32,604 bases of DNA from an uncultured Prevotella sp. (GCA_900557255.1 USSA01000016.1:1-32604); one strand, 5' to 3'; shown: positions 1 through 8,758, counted from the stretch's first letter. Program-made: numbers and translations. Notes: a model not told the origin generated them from the sequence alone.

Positions 1-21
1 GCAAAGATAAGAAGAATTGTT

Positions 22-29
22 TAATTTTG
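22..29 (+). promoter_or_regulatory. Bacteroidetes-type -7 box before the MerR gene
   Basis: TAATTTTG fits the TAnnTTTG box of the Bacteroidetes primary sigma factor. The matching -33 TTG would fall at the very start of the window and is not seen. Transcription would start near 36, giving a leader of about 30 bases before the ATG at 69. Confidence 0.5.
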
Positions 30-68
30 CAACTAAATTAATTATTTTTGAAATTAAAGACGGAAAAA

Positions 69-416
69 ATGGCAATAATTCCAGATAAAACAACGAAATT
101 GTACTATTCTATCAAGGAAGTAGGTGAAATGTTTGGTCTAAACGACTCTACGTTGAGATATTGGGAAAAGGAGTTTCCTTTTCTCAAACCGAAGGTTGCT
201 GGCAACAAAGTGCGTCAGTATACCGATAAGGATATTGAGCAGGTAAGGCTCATCTACAACCTCATCAAGGTGAAGGGATTGAAGATTGCGGCTGCCCGTA
301 AGTATCTGAACCAAAACAGAACGGGTGCCGAGAAATCTTCTGAAGTTCTCGACACCCTTATTTCTGTAAGAGACCAGCTCAAAGAACTCAAAAAGCAGCT
401 CGATGGACTGGTTTAA
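69..416 (+). CDS. MerR family transcriptional regulator (115 aa)
   Basis: Small DNA-binding protein with a MerR winged-helix domain at residues about 10-80. The helix-turn-helix (LYYSIKEVGEMFGL), the RYWEKEFP wing segment and the VRQYTDKDIEQVRLI helix are all visible. Residues about 92-113 (RDQLKELKKQLDGL) look like the short dimerising coiled coil of the family. No effector domain follows, so the signal it senses cannot be told. The reading frame extends upstream to a TTG at 48, but I chose the ATG at 69 because it gives the usual N-terminus of Bacteroidales homologues and a sensible spacing from the promoter. It faces the pectinesterase gene across a 72-base gap with a heptamer repeat. Family assignment is firm; targets are unknown. 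Confidence 0.88.
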   Translation: MAIIPDKTTKLYYSIKEVGEMFGLNDSTLRYWEKEFPFLKPKVAGNKVRQYTDKDIEQVRLIYNLIKVKGLKIAAARKYLNQNRTGAEKSSEVLDTLISVRDQLKELKKQLDGLV

Positions 417-417
417 G

Positions 418-455
418 ACTTTGAACTTTGAACTTTGAACTTTGAGCTTTGAACT
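418..455. repeat. 7-bp tandem repeat (TTGAACT)n
   Basis: About five and a half copies of the heptamer TTGAACT, one with an A-to-G change (TTGAGCT). It starts immediately after the stop codon of the MerR gene. Other intergenic sites in the window (7081, 18901, 18952, 22534) carry different sequences with the same 7-base period. Confidence 0.85.
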
Positions 456-488
456 TTATGATTAGTTGAAAGGGTAGGGGATGGTGGT

Positions 489-1478
489 TTACCACGCTTC
501 TTCGCCGAAAACCTTGGCGATAGTAACCTTGCCTGCCTCTTTCTTGCTCAGCTGATGGCTCCAGGCTACTCTGCCCTTGGTGGCGGCACCTGGACCATGG
601 TTCTTGTACTCGCTATATTCTGTCGTTTCTTCGTTCTTAGAGTTGTTCCAGTTGTGCCAACCCTCAGGACGGATGTGGCTGCCCATCTCGCAATTCATGA
701 AGAGAGTCTTGGCGAACGGACGCCAAGGACGACCCAGATATACTTTCTTTACACCATCGGCTGCTGTTAATCTGCACTTGTTGAACACATAGCCGTATTT
801 CTGACCGGCTGGGCTTGATGCGGCTGTAATGTAGCTGTCGGCCTTGCTGTGAATCTCACAATTCTCAAACCATGCCAGGCTAGGACCGAAGATGAAATCG
901 GTGGTACCCTCGATGTAGCAGTCGTAGAAAGCGATGCGAGAGCCTGCTCTGCCTGTATATACGGTGTCCTGATTTCCCAAGAGTCGGCAGTTCTGTACCA
1001 GAATATGGTCGCCTTCGATGTGGAGAGCCACTGCCTGTCCCAGTTTGGCGGCATTGTTCTCGATAGTGATATTCTTCAGCGTGATATAGTTGCCCTGCAC
1101 CTTGAGGGTGTAAGTGCGGAAGGTGCCCATCTTCTTGCCTTTGGCTGCTGCCTCGGAGTCAAGACCGCCGATAGGCATCAGGATGTTGGCGTGGTCATCC
1201 CAGGTGATGATAGTCTGGTCACGGTCTTCACCGCAGATGGTGATGTTGGTGAGCCAGGTTGGGATGATGAGCTTCTCCTTGTAAACTCCCTTCTTTACAT
1301 AGATTACCTTGGTGTAGTCCATGAAGGCGCGGCACACTTCGATGGCCTCGTCGATGGTGCGGAATTCGCCTGTTCCGTCACGGGATACTACCAGGGTATC
1401 TGGGTTGTCATACTTGTTGGCTGCTGCCAGAGGCAACAGGGTCAACATCATTAAAAATGATAAGAATAATTTTTTCAT
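489..1478 (-). CDS. Pectinesterase, carbohydrate esterase family 8 (329 aa)
   Basis: Predicted to remove methyl esters from pectin homogalacturonan, outside the cytoplasm. Residues 1-20 form a signal peptide (KKLFLSFLMMLTLLPLAAA). The parallel beta-helix carries the family motifs in order: GQAVAL (148-153, with the oxyanion Gln), GNQDTVY (169-174, catalytic Asp171), DFIFG (194-198, Asp194) and LGRPW (248-252, substrate-binding Arg250). All expected active-site residues are present and the length is typical of a single-domain CE8 enzyme. It is not inside an obvious polysaccharide utilisation locus here: no SusC/SusD pair or other pectinase adjoins it. The next gene upstream on its strand is rel, from which a strong hairpin separates it, so it probably has its own transcript, though I see no good promoter box. 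Confidence 0.93.
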   Translation of the reverse strand: MKKLFLSFLMMLTLLPLAAANKYDNPDTLVVSRDGTGEFRTIDEAIEVCRAFMDYTKVIYVKKGVYKEKLIIPTWLTNITICGEDRDQTIITWDDHANILMPIGGLDSEAAAKGKKMGTFRTYTLKVQGNYITLKNITIENNAAKLGQAVALHIEGDHILVQNCRLLGNQDTVYTGRAGSRIAFYDCYIEGTTDFIFGPSLAWFENCEIHSKADSYITAASSPAGQKYGYVFNKCRLTAADGVKKVYLGRPWRPFAKTLFMNCEMGSHIRPEGWHNWNNSKNEETTEYSEYKNHGPGAATKGRVAWSHQLSKKEAGKVTIAKVFGEEAW

Positions 1479-1540
1479 ATTGTTTTTAAGCTTGTTGTTT
1501 TGAATCTGTTTTTATAAGATGTTGAAATCTGTATGATTTC

Positions 1541-1579
1541 ATAGAGAATCGCCAGATTTTAAATCCGGCGATTCTCTAT
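1541..1579 (-). terminator. Strong hairpin between rel and the pectinesterase gene
   Basis: A perfect 13-bp inverted repeat (1541-1553 with 1567-1579; ATAGAGAATCGCC and its complement) with further pairing inside. It lies 36 bases past the rel stop codon, so it is the likely end of the parA-to-rel transcript. The U-tract on the minus strand is poor (ATGAAATC), so it may act as an mRNA 3'-end stabiliser rather than a strict intrinsic terminator. Confidence 0.55.
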
Positions 1580-1614
1580 TATTTATCTTTTCTTTATTAT
1601 CATAAACTCCTAAG

Positions 1615-3900
1615 TTACAGGATTCTCTGTACTTCCTGCAGATCATCAATATTTCGGAGTTGGTTCATAATGGTCTTAACTTCTTCGCGGTCGTGAACAC
1701 GGAGTTCGATGGTTCCGTCGAAGATGCCGTTATCACTACTGATTGTTATCTTGTGGATATTGATGCCTAACTGGTCACTAATCACCTTACTTACATCCAG
1801 CAGCATGCCCTTACGGTCGATACCCTTGATTTCGATGGTAGCATCGAATAGTATCTGCTTGTGCATATCCCATTTGGCATCTACGATGCGGTTGCCGAAA
1901 CTGGACTTCAGTTTGGCTGCTATGCTGCAAGAGCGCTTATGGATTTCGATGCGGTTCTTGTTGTCGATAAAGCCCATAACGTCATCGCCAGGAATCGCAT
2001 GGCAGCAGCTAGGGAAGATAAACTGGTTGATATTCTCCTCGGTCAGGATGAGTGGCTTCTTCTTGTTGAAGTCTTTGCCCACCACGAAAAGATCCTGAGG
2101 CTTCACGATGCCTTTTTCTTGAGCCTTCTCCTTGCTCTTGCCCAGGAATGGGATATAATTGCGCCAGCTGCTGGCCTGCTGTTTCTTAGGCTTGCCCTGC
2201 AACTCATCGAAATCTTTATCGCCTAGGATAATCTGATGATCTCCCAATGACTGGAAGAGGGTTTCAGGCTTCTGGATATTATGAAAATCGCATAGGCGGT
2301 CTACCACCGACGCACTCATCTCGATGCTGTTCTTCTTGAGCCATTCGGTGAGTATGTTTTCTCCCTTCTTCTGAACCTCTCGTGAATCGCGGCGCAGGAT
2401 GGCAAGAATCTTGCTCTTTGCCTTGGCTGAACTGACGAAGTTTACCCATTCTTCCTGTACATGCTGGCTCTTGGAAGTAAGAATCTCAACCTGGTCGCCA
2501 CTTTGCAGCTTATGGCTCAGCGGAACCAGTTTATGGTTTACCTTGGCTCCAATGCAGTGGCTGCCCAGGAAGGTATGAATCTGGAAGGCGAAGTCGAGGG
2601 CAGTACAGCCTGCCGGCATCGTTTTGATTTCTCCCTTTGGAGTGAAGACGAAGATTTCTGAAGCATAGAGGTTCAGCTTGATGGCATCGAGGAAGTCCAT
2701 GGCATCCGGCTGCGGATCGTCCAGAATCTCCTTGATGGTGCTGAGCCAGTCGTTCAGTTCGTTCTCATCTTCTGTATATTCACCTTCGTTTCCTTCTTTG
2801 TATTTCCAGTGGGCAGCAAACCCCTTTTCTGCTACCTCGTCCATACGGTCGGAACGGATCTGCACTTCTATCCATCTTCCCTGCTTACTCATTAGGGTAA
2901 CGTGGAGTGCCTGATAACCGTTTGCTTTCGGATGGTTCAACCAGTCGCGCAGACGGTCTGGATGGCTCTTGTAGATTTTGCTGATGGCTACGTAGATATT
3001 GAAGCATTCGTTTACTTCGTTTGCTCTCACCTTTGGCGTAAAGATGATGCGCACAGCAAGAATGTCGTAAATCTCATCGAAGGTAACGTGCTTGTTCTGC
3101 ATCTTGTTCCAAATAGAATAAGGGCTCTTCACACGTGCTTTGATTTTGTATTCTACGCCTAACTTGTCGAGTTCTTCGCGGATAGGTGCAGTAAAACTCT
3201 CGAAGAGGGTATCTCGCTGCGATTCGGTATCGGCAAGTTTATGCTCAATATTGGCATACTCCTGTGGATGGTCGTAGCGGAAGCTGAGGTCTTCGAGTTC
3301 GGTCTTGATTTTGTTCAAGCCCAATCGGTTGGCGAGAGGTGCATAAATATACAAGGTTTCGCCCGCAATCTTGTATTGTTTGTTGGCCGGTTGCGATTCC
3401 AGCGTGCGCATGTTGTGCAGGCGGTCGCAAATCTTGATAAGGATAACACGGATGTCATCGCTCATAGTGAGCAACAGTTTTTTGAAGTTTTCTGCCTGTG
3501 CTGATGCCTTATCGCCGAAGATTCCACCACTGATCTTGGTGAGTCCATCAACGATTTGTGCCACCTTGGCTCCAAAGATGTTTGAGATATCTTCTACGGT
3601 GTAGTCGGTATCTTCTACCACATCATGAAGCAGTGCGGCACAGATGCTCGTTGAGCCAAGCCCCATCTCCTCGCAGGCTATTTGAGCCACGGCGATAGGG
3701 TGCATGATATATGGTTCGCCCGAGAGGCGGCGCACACCTTTGTGCGCCTGTCGGGCGAAGTTGAATGCCTTGGTCACTATATCTACCTTCTTGCGGTGTC
3801 GCGAACTCAGGTAGGTGTCAAGCAGGTGTTGAAAGGCATCGCCAATCAACTGGTTGTCAGCCTGCTCTCTTTCGAGGTCTTTCAAGTTCTGGTCATCCAT
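1615..3900 (-). CDS. rel: Bifunctional RelA/SpoT-type (p)ppGpp synthetase/hydrolase (761 aa)
   Basis: Makes and degrades the alarmone (p)ppGpp in the stringent response. Domains in order: HD hydrolase with AHKGVRRLSGEPYIMHP (His53), LLHDVVEDTDY (His92-Asp93) and KICDRLHN (Asp159); synthetase with RVKSPYSIWNKM, YDILAVRIIF and EVQIRSDRMDEVAEKGFAAHW; TGS domain (EIFVFTPKGEIKTMPAGCTALDFAF); a conserved Cys-Cys-His region (FIFPSCCHAIPGDD); and a C-terminal ACT domain (about the last 70 residues). The intact HD residues argue for an active hydrolase, so this is a bifunctional Rel rather than a RelA-only synthetase. The frame opens at a TTG at 3915, but I chose the ATG at 3900. It is the last gene of the parA-parB-DUF5683-transglycosylase run, 65 bases after the transglycosylase stop. 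Confidence 0.95.
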   Translation of the reverse strand: MDDQNLKDLEREQADNQLIGDAFQHLLDTYLSSRHRKKVDIVTKAFNFARQAHKGVRRLSGEPYIMHPIAVAQIACEEMGLGSTSICAALLHDVVEDTDYTVEDISNIFGAKVAQIVDGLTKISGGIFGDKASAQAENFKKLLLTMSDDIRVILIKICDRLHNMRTLESQPANKQYKIAGETLYIYAPLANRLGLNKIKTELEDLSFRYDHPQEYANIEHKLADTESQRDTLFESFTAPIREELDKLGVEYKIKARVKSPYSIWNKMQNKHVTFDEIYDILAVRIIFTPKVRANEVNECFNIYVAISKIYKSHPDRLRDWLNHPKANGYQALHVTLMSKQGRWIEVQIRSDRMDEVAEKGFAAHWKYKEGNEGEYTEDENELNDWLSTIKEILDDPQPDAMDFLDAIKLNLYASEIFVFTPKGEIKTMPAGCTALDFAFQIHTFLGSHCIGAKVNHKLVPLSHKLQSGDQVEILTSKSQHVQEEWVNFVSSAKAKSKILAILRRDSREVQKKGENILTEWLKKNSIEMSASVVDRLCDFHNIQKPETLFQSLGDHQIILGDKDFDELQGKPKKQQASSWRNYIPFLGKSKEKAQEKGIVKPQDLFVVGKDFNKKKPLILTEENINQFIFPSCCHAIPGDDVMGFIDNKNRIEIHKRSCSIAAKLKSSFGNRIVDAKWDMHKQILFDATIEIKGIDRKGMLLDVSKVISDQLGINIHKITISSDNGIFDGTIELRVHDREEVKTIMNQLRNIDDLQEVQRIL

Positions 3901-3965
3901 AGTGGGTCCCTCCAATAAATAATGTTCTTAATTAGACTGAAAAAACTACAGCGTACGTAGTTCTT

Positions 3966-5336
3966 TTATTTCACTTTGATTTTCTTTCCGGCACGGATAC
4001 TGTTACCCTTGATGCCGTTCAGTTTGCGCAGTTTCTTAACGGTTGTTCCGTGGCGTGCTGCTATTTCAGAAAGGGTATCACCATTCTTGATGGTTACACT
4101 CTTGCTGCCTTGTTTTCTGTTTCTATCTCGCTTGCTGCTCTTCTTGCTGCTCTTCTTGCTGCGTGAAGAAGCGCTGTGGCGACTGTAGCTGCTTCGTGGG
4201 CGGCTATAGGTTGGCTGTGCATCATTGACATCTACGGTAGCGCGCTTCAGGAAGAGTTCATCGGCTCTGTAAGCACAGATGCTGTCCTGCTGGTCGATGA
4301 AACTACCGATGAGGGTAGATGGAAGACGCAATGCCATCGGATGGTTCAATCCGTTGATGATATCATGACGATACTGTGGATTCAGATTGCGCAGGTGCTC
4401 GATGTTGATGTTCAGCACTTTGGAAATCTGCTCCAGATGGATATCTTTTGATACTACGATAGTGTCTGTCTTTACTGGCAGTTCGCTTACCATAGGGCAG
4501 ATGTTATGATCGCAGTAGTAGTTCATGATGTAGTTGGCAGCGATGAAAGCTGGTACATATCCACGTGTTTCCTTTGGCAGATATGGATAGATGTTCCAGT
4601 AGTCGGCGTTGCCTTTTGCACGATGGATGGCCTTGTTGACATTGGTTGGACCGCAGTTGTAAGCTGCAATCACGAGGCTCCAATCGTCGAATATCTTGTA
4701 CAGGTCGCTCAGATAGTGGGCGGCTGCATAGGATGCTTTTACCGGGTCGCGGCGTTCATCGATGAGTGAGTTTACTTCTAGTCCATATCGCTTGCCGGTA
4801 GGCAGCATAAACTGCCATAAACCTGTGGCACCAACGCGTGATACAGCTTTAGGGTTGAGTGCCGATTCGATAACTGGCAGATATTTCAATTCCAGTGGCA
4901 GGTTGTAAGCCTCTAATGCCTCTTCGAAAATAGGCATGTAGAAGTTACTTGCTCCCAACATGAAACTTACCGAACGGCGTAGTTTGCCGCTGTATCGGTC
5001 TATGAATTTCTGTACTACCTCATTGTATGGCATTTCGATGATGGTAGGCATTCTCTTCAGACGGTCGATATACACTTCCTTCTCGAAGACAGGGTTTACA
5101 TCGCGGTATTTGCAGGTTGTATCTGCCATCATGTAAGTCTGTGCATTGTAAAGGTGGAGCAGGCTGTCGAGGTTATCTTCCATTCCCTCTGGTACTTCGA
5201 TTTCCTCTTGCTTTCCGTCTTTGTCGGTAACGGTGATGATATCATCGCTATCTGTTTCTTCTGTAACGTCGGTTTGGGCATGAATGCCTTGTAAGCTGAA
5301 CAGCATCGCTGCTGCCATGACTAGTATTTTCTTCAT
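3966..5336 (-). CDS. Lytic transglycosylase with C-terminal LysM, MltD-like (456 aa)
   Basis: Predicted peptidoglycan-cleaving enzyme of the periplasm or outer membrane. It has a signal peptide (residues 1-20, MKKILVMAAAMLFSLQGIHA), an acidic stretch (24-60) and an SLT domain at about 125-270 with the catalytic glutamate in LPVIESALNPKAVS (Glu157), GATGLWQFM (169-177) and AAYNCGP (224-230). A Ser/Lys/Arg-rich linker (about 375-410) leads to one LysM repeat at 412-456 (VTIKNGDTLSEIAARHGTTVKKL). E. coli MltD has an N-terminal lipobox; here the residue after the signal peptide is Gln, so this one does not look lipidated. The very basic linker may hold the protein against the sacculus or membrane (inference). 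It lies between DUF5683 and rel on one strand. Confidence 0.92.
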   Translation of the reverse strand: MKKILVMAAAMLFSLQGIHAQTDVTEETDSDDIITVTDKDGKQEEIEVPEGMEDNLDSLLHLYNAQTYMMADTTCKYRDVNPVFEKEVYIDRLKRMPTIIEMPYNEVVQKFIDRYSGKLRRSVSFMLGASNFYMPIFEEALEAYNLPLELKYLPVIESALNPKAVSRVGATGLWQFMLPTGKRYGLEVNSLIDERRDPVKASYAAAHYLSDLYKIFDDWSLVIAAYNCGPTNVNKAIHRAKGNADYWNIYPYLPKETRGYVPAFIAANYIMNYYCDHNICPMVSELPVKTDTIVVSKDIHLEQISKVLNINIEHLRNLNPQYRHDIINGLNHPMALRLPSTLIGSFIDQQDSICAYRADELFLKRATVDVNDAQPTYSRPRSSYSRHSASSRSKKSSKKSSKRDRNRKQGSKSVTIKNGDTLSEIAARHGTTVKKLRKLNGIKGNSIRAGKKIKVK

Positions 5337-5416
5337 ATTGATGTTTTATCTCGTCTATGTTTCTAATTTCTATTTTGTGTTATAATATATATAGGTGTAT
5401 TCTAACTCCTCACGCA

Positions 5417-6157
5417 TTAAAATGTGAGTGAGCAACTTACGCCGAGGCTTCCAGACCGCAGCGGATTGGCAGTCTTGTTGCCGTTATTCAGCATGGTAGG
5501 CTCTATTCTGAGCGAGAGATCATCGGAGATGTCAAATTCCGAGAGCGATGCATCTACGTAGGCATCAATCACTGAGAAGGCATAGATGCCTATCATGACG
5601 AAGGTTCCCAAGTCTCTCCAACGGCGATATTTATCTTTTCGCTTGCGGAAGATTTCCTTATAGCGTTCTATGTTCGATTCGTTGATCTGGGCGCCCAAGT
5701 GCAGAAACTGATTGTAGCTCTGGGTGTTGGGGTCATCGTCCATAATATCCATGTAGGCTTGCGAATAGTCGTGATACATCTGGTTGTTCCAGGTGATGGC
5801 GTATGTACAGCCTACGAAACCGCCATAGATGAAAGGCAGTTTCCAATATTTGCGATTGTATATCTGTCCGGCACCAGGTAATACAAGTGCCAACCACATG
5901 GCACGCTTGGTATCAGGTCGCCAAGTTGCCCAGTTGCGCTTTTTGCGTACAGGCTTTGCAGGTTGGGTGAGGCTTGCCAGTTTGCTGCTGTCTTGTGCGC
6001 TAAGCATCGAGTCTATGGCTATTTTTGCCGAGTCGGCTGATGCAATGGTTGGCACATTGGTCACTTGTTTTTTTTGTTTCGACTTCTGTGCCTGTGCGCC
6101 TATCGGTGCCAGAAGCAGCAGGGTTGCCAAACAGATTTGTGATATACTGAGTTTCAC
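5417..6157 (-). CDS. DUF5683 domain protein, exported or membrane-associated (246 aa)
   Basis: A Bacteroidetes protein of unknown function. Residues 1-23 form a signal peptide ending AQA. The DUF5683 core begins at about residue 75 with the characteristic NWATWRPDTKRAMWLALVLPG segment, then GAGQIYNRKYWKLPFIYGG, two probable membrane segments (about 88-120 and 185-205) and a central Arg/Lys-rich stretch (RYKEIFRKRKDKYRRWRDLG). Its start lies only 2 bases beyond the parB stop, so it is translationally close-coupled to parA-parB. That suggests, but does not show, a role connected with segregation or the envelope. No catalytic motif is visible. Confidence 0.85.
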   Translation of the reverse strand: MKLSISQICLATLLLLAPIGAQAQKSKQKKQVTNVPTIASADSAKIAIDSMLSAQDSSKLASLTQPAKPVRKKRNWATWRPDTKRAMWLALVLPGAGQIYNRKYWKLPFIYGGFVGCTYAITWNNQMYHDYSQAYMDIMDDDPNTQSYNQFLHLGAQINESNIERYKEIFRKRKDKYRRWRDLGTFVMIGIYAFSVIDAYVDASLSEFDISDDLSLRIEPTMLNNGNKTANPLRSGSLGVSCSLTF

Positions 6158-6159
6158 TT

Positions 6160-7071
6160 TTATTCTTGCTTTAACTGATCGAAAACATTCATGATGTGCT
6201 CCAGCTCCTCTTCGTTGGCGAATGGAATGCTGATTTTTCCCTTGCCCTTAGCAGAGCAGGTGAATTGCACTTTGGTATTGAGAAACTGTGACAGGCGTTT
6301 TTTGAGTTGTGTAAATTCCTCAGGCATCTGAGCCTTAGCCGTGATGGTTTTCTTACCGCTCTCGATGTCTTCTCCGCTCTTGAGTCGCTGTACCATCTCT
6401 TCAACCTTTCTTACTGAGTAGCCGTTCTTCTGTATCTCCTTGAACAACTTGATTTGCAGCGAAGGTGAGTCGAGGGCCAGTAGGGCACGGCAATGACCCA
6501 TGTCGATTTCTTTCTTCTGTAGTGCCATCTGCACCTGGGCAGGAAGTTTGAGCAGTCGCAGATAGTTGGCGATAGCTGCACGGCTCTTGCCCACACGTTC
6601 TGAAATTTTCTCCTGTGTCATACCCTCGTTTTCCAGAAGGTGTTCGTAGGCGAGTGCTATTTCTATGGCGTTGAGGTCTTGGCGCTGGATATTCTCTACG
6701 AGCGCCATTTCCATTACGTTCTCATCGCTGATGGTGCGGATGTATGCAGGGATAGCTGTCAGCCCCGCAAGTTGTGAAGCGCGCCAGCGGCGTTCACCGG
6801 CGATAATCTGGAATCTGTTTTCAGAAACCTGTCTTAAGGTGATAGGCTGGATGATGCCTATGGCCTTGATGCTTTCGGCGAGCTCATGTAAGGCTTCGTC
6901 GTCAAACTCCCGGCGTGGCTGATTGGGATTCGCCTCAATCTGGTCGAGAGGAATTTCATTGATGGTACTGCTGCCCTGGGTGCGCACTCCCTCGGTAGAG
7001 ATGAGGGCATCGAGTCCGCGTCCTAAAGCGTTGCTCTTTGTACCGTTGTTGTATTTCTTGTGTACTGCCAT
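6160..7071 (-). CDS. parB: ParB/Spo0J chromosome-partitioning protein (303 aa)
   Basis: Binds parS sites near the replication origin, spreads as a CTP-dependent clamp and works with ParA. After the N-terminal ParA-contact segment (NALGRGLDALIS, 14-25) come the ParB/Srx fold with box II GERRWRAS (92-99), ENIQRQDLN (126-134), and the helix-turn-helix MTQEKISERVGKSRAAIANYLRLL region (151-174). The frame can be read upstream to 7125, but the ATG at 7071 gives the standard N-terminus. It follows parA after 57 bases that contain a 7-bp-period repeat. I could not find a convincing parS palindrome in the window, although I searched only by eye. Confidence 0.96.
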   Translation of the reverse strand: MAVHKKYNNGTKSNALGRGLDALISTEGVRTQGSSTINEIPLDQIEANPNQPRREFDDEALHELAESIKAIGIIQPITLRQVSENRFQIIAGERRWRASQLAGLTAIPAYIRTISDENVMEMALVENIQRQDLNAIEIALAYEHLLENEGMTQEKISERVGKSRAAIANYLRLLKLPAQVQMALQKKEIDMGHCRALLALDSPSLQIKLFKEIQKNGYSVRKVEEMVQRLKSGEDIESGKKTITAKAQMPEEFTQLKKRLSQFLNTKVQFTCSAKGKGKISIPFANEEELEHIMNVFDQLKQE

Positions 7072-7080
7072 TTTTTTTAC

Positions 7081-7108
7081 TTTTAATTTTGAACATTGAA
7101 CTTTCTGA
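7081..7108. repeat. Degenerate 7-bp-period repeat between parA and parB
   Basis: Four successive heptamers TTTTAAT, TTTGAAC, ATTGAAC and TTTCTGA. Two contain the TTGAAC core also found in the array at 418. They fill most of the short parA-parB spacer. Confidence 0.55.
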
Positions 7109-7128
7109 AAGGGCTCAATTTCCAAATC

Positions 7129-7893
7129 TTAACTATTCTTGTTGATAATCTCCTTTGCCAAGGCCAGATGGTTCTTGGCTCCATTGCTTTCTGCATCGTA
7201 AAGGATAACTGGAAGACCATGGCTCGGACTCTCGCTCAGCTTCACGTTGCGCTGGATTACGGTCTTGAACACCAATTCCTGGAAGTGGCGTTTCACCTCG
7301 TCGTATATCTGGTTGGCAAGGCGTAGACGACTATCATACATGGTGAGCAGGAAACCTTCTATCTCGAGTTTCGGATTCAGCTTGCTCTTGATGATCTTGA
7401 TGGTATTGAGCAATTTGCTGATACCTTCAAGAGCGAAATATTCACATTGAACTGGGATGATGACACTGTCGGCTGCTGTCAACGAATTGACGGTGATGAG
7501 GCCGAGCGAAGGCGAACAGTCTATCAGGATGTAGTCGTATTCGTCACGGATAGGCTGCAGCAATGTCTTAATCACCTTTTCGCGATTTTTGAGATTCAAC
7601 ATCTCTATCTCGGCACCTACCAGGTCGATATGACTAGGAATGATGTCGAGTCCATCAATGTCGGTGGTGTAGATAGCATCGCGCACGTCTGCATGGTCGA
7701 TGATGCATTCGTAGAGCGAGCAGTCTACCTCGCTGATGTCCACGCCCAATCCACTGGAAGCGTTTGCCTGTGGGTCGGCATCCACTACGAGTACCGTTTT
7801 CTCTAGCGTGGCAAGCGATGCTGCCAAGTTAATGGTGGTAGTAGTCTTTCCTACACCGCCTTTTTGGTTAGCTAATGCGATGATTTTTCCCAT
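7129..7893 (-). CDS. parA: ParA/Soj family partition ATPase (254 aa)
   Basis: Deviant-Walker P-loop ATPase that positions ParB-parS complexes on the nucleoid. Visible motifs are GKIIALANQKGGVGKTTTT (Walker A' with KGGVGKTT at 11-18), VDADPQANASSGLG (about 40-53) and the Walker B region YILIDCSPSLGLIT. Length and motif order are those of chromosomal Soj proteins. The frame continues upstream to 7977, but the ATG at 7893 is the family start, and the upstream part overlaps the promoter region. It is the first gene of the minus-strand group and diverges from surE. Confidence 0.97.
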   Translation of the reverse strand: MGKIIALANQKGGVGKTTTTINLAASLATLEKTVLVVDADPQANASSGLGVDISEVDCSLYECIIDHADVRDAIYTTDIDGLDIIPSHIDLVGAEIEMLNLKNREKVIKTLLQPIRDEYDYILIDCSPSLGLITVNSLTAADSVIIPVQCEYFALEGISKLLNTIKIIKSKLNPKLEIEGFLLTMYDSRLRLANQIYDEVKRHFQELVFKTVIQRNVKLSESPSHGLPVILYDAESNGAKNHLALAKEIINKNS

Positions 7894-7912
7894 TTTCTTA
7901 GTAAATTTTCGG

Positions 7913-7920
7913 CAAAGATA
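7913..7920 (-). promoter_or_regulatory. -7 box for parA
   Basis: The minus strand reads TATCTTTG, followed by C, matching TAnnTTTG(C). No TTG is found at the ideal distance. The predicted start of transcription is about 7906, some 13 bases before the parA ATG. Confidence 0.55.
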
Positions 7921-7963
7921 CAAAAATATTGTGAGAAAGTCGCTATCTTTAAAGGTTTTTTCG

Positions 7964-7971
7964 TACTTTTG
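7964..7971 (+). promoter_or_regulatory. -7 box for surE-lpxB
   Basis: TACTTTTG followed by CA matches TAnnTTTG. There is no TTG at the ideal distance. It sits 22 bases before the surE ATG and back to back with the parA box, so the two promoters share a region of about 100 bases. Confidence 0.55.
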
Positions 7972-7993
7972 CACCAAAAAGAAAGATATTTTT

Positions 7994-8758
7994 ATGGAAA
8001 ATAAGAAACCGTTAGTATTAATTTCGAATGATGATGGCTATCATGCCAATGGAATCAAGACCCTGGTGAGCTTTCTGAAAGACTGGTGCGACCTGCTGGT
8101 TGTAGCACCGGAAAGTGCCCGTTCGGGATTCGCCTGTGCCTTTTCGGCTACTACTCCCTTGCGCCTGAAGCGTCGCCACAATATGGGGAATGATGTGGAG
8201 GTCTGGTCATGTAGCGGCACACCGGTTGACTGTGTGAAACTGGCGTTGGATCAGTTTCTTGCTGATCGCAAGCCTGATCTGATTATCGGCGGTATCAATC
8301 ATGGTGACAATTCGAGCGTGAACAATCATTATTCGGGAACTATGGGGGTAGCTAAGGAGGGCTGTATGCAGCATATTCCAAGCATAGCCTTCAGCAGTTG
8401 CAATTATGATGAAAATGCTGATCTTACTCCTTTGCGCGATGGGGTACTGAAGGTTGTTAAGATGGTGCTGGAGAAGGGATTGCCAGAATATACCTGTCTG
8501 AATGTCAACTTCCCGGCTTTGCCTCCGTTCAAGGGTTTCAAGGGCTGCCGGATGACTCATGGCTCCTGGATCAACGAGGTGGATCATCGCACTCATCCGC
8601 ATGGATATGATTATTATTGGATGGTGGGTGAATACCGTAATGACGAACCGGAGGCAACGGATACCGACCAGTGGGCTGTGAATCATGGTTACATCGCTAT
8701 TACCCCAACTAAGATTGATGTAACGGATTATGATTGGTTAAAGAATTTTGAATTATGA
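7994..8758 (+). CDS. surE: 5'/3'-nucleotidase SurE (254 aa)
   Basis: Metal-dependent nucleoside-monophosphate phosphatase of the SurE fold. The metal-binding N-terminus LVLISNDDGYHANGI (Asp13, Asp14), the VAPESARSGFACAFS segment and GGINHGDNSSVNNHYSGTMGVAKEG are all present. Length is normal. A longer frame starts upstream at 7736 but crosses the divergent parA gene; the ATG at 7994 is the right start. The stop TGA overlaps the lpxB ATG in an ATGA arrangement, so the two genes are translationally coupled. Confidence 0.96.
   Translation: MENKKPLVLISNDDGYHANGIKTLVSFLKDWCDLLVVAPESARSGFACAFSATTPLRLKRRHNMGNDVEVWSCSGTPVDCVKLALDQFLADRKPDLIIGGINHGDNSSVNNHYSGTMGVAKEGCMQHIPSIAFSSCNYDENADLTPLRDGVLKVVKMVLEKGLPEYTCLNVNFPALPPFKGFKGCRMTHGSWINEVDHRTHPHGYDYYWMVGEYRNDEPEATDTDQWAVNHGYIAITPTKIDVTDYDWLKNFEL

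Noticed and set aside
48..68. TTG start extending the MerR protein by seven residues
   Set aside because: The ATG at 69 gives the family-typical N-terminus and better promoter spacing.
418..455. CRISPR array
   Set aside because: Direct 7-bp tandem copies with no spacers; no cas gene in the window.
849..1454. 201-codon plus-strand ORF
   Set aside because: It lies wholly antisense to the pectinesterase gene, whose catalytic motifs are intact; no recognisable domain in the translation.
7736..7993. Upstream extension of surE to 7736
   Set aside because: It would run antisense through parA's Walker A region; the ATG at 7994 matches the SurE N-terminus exactly.
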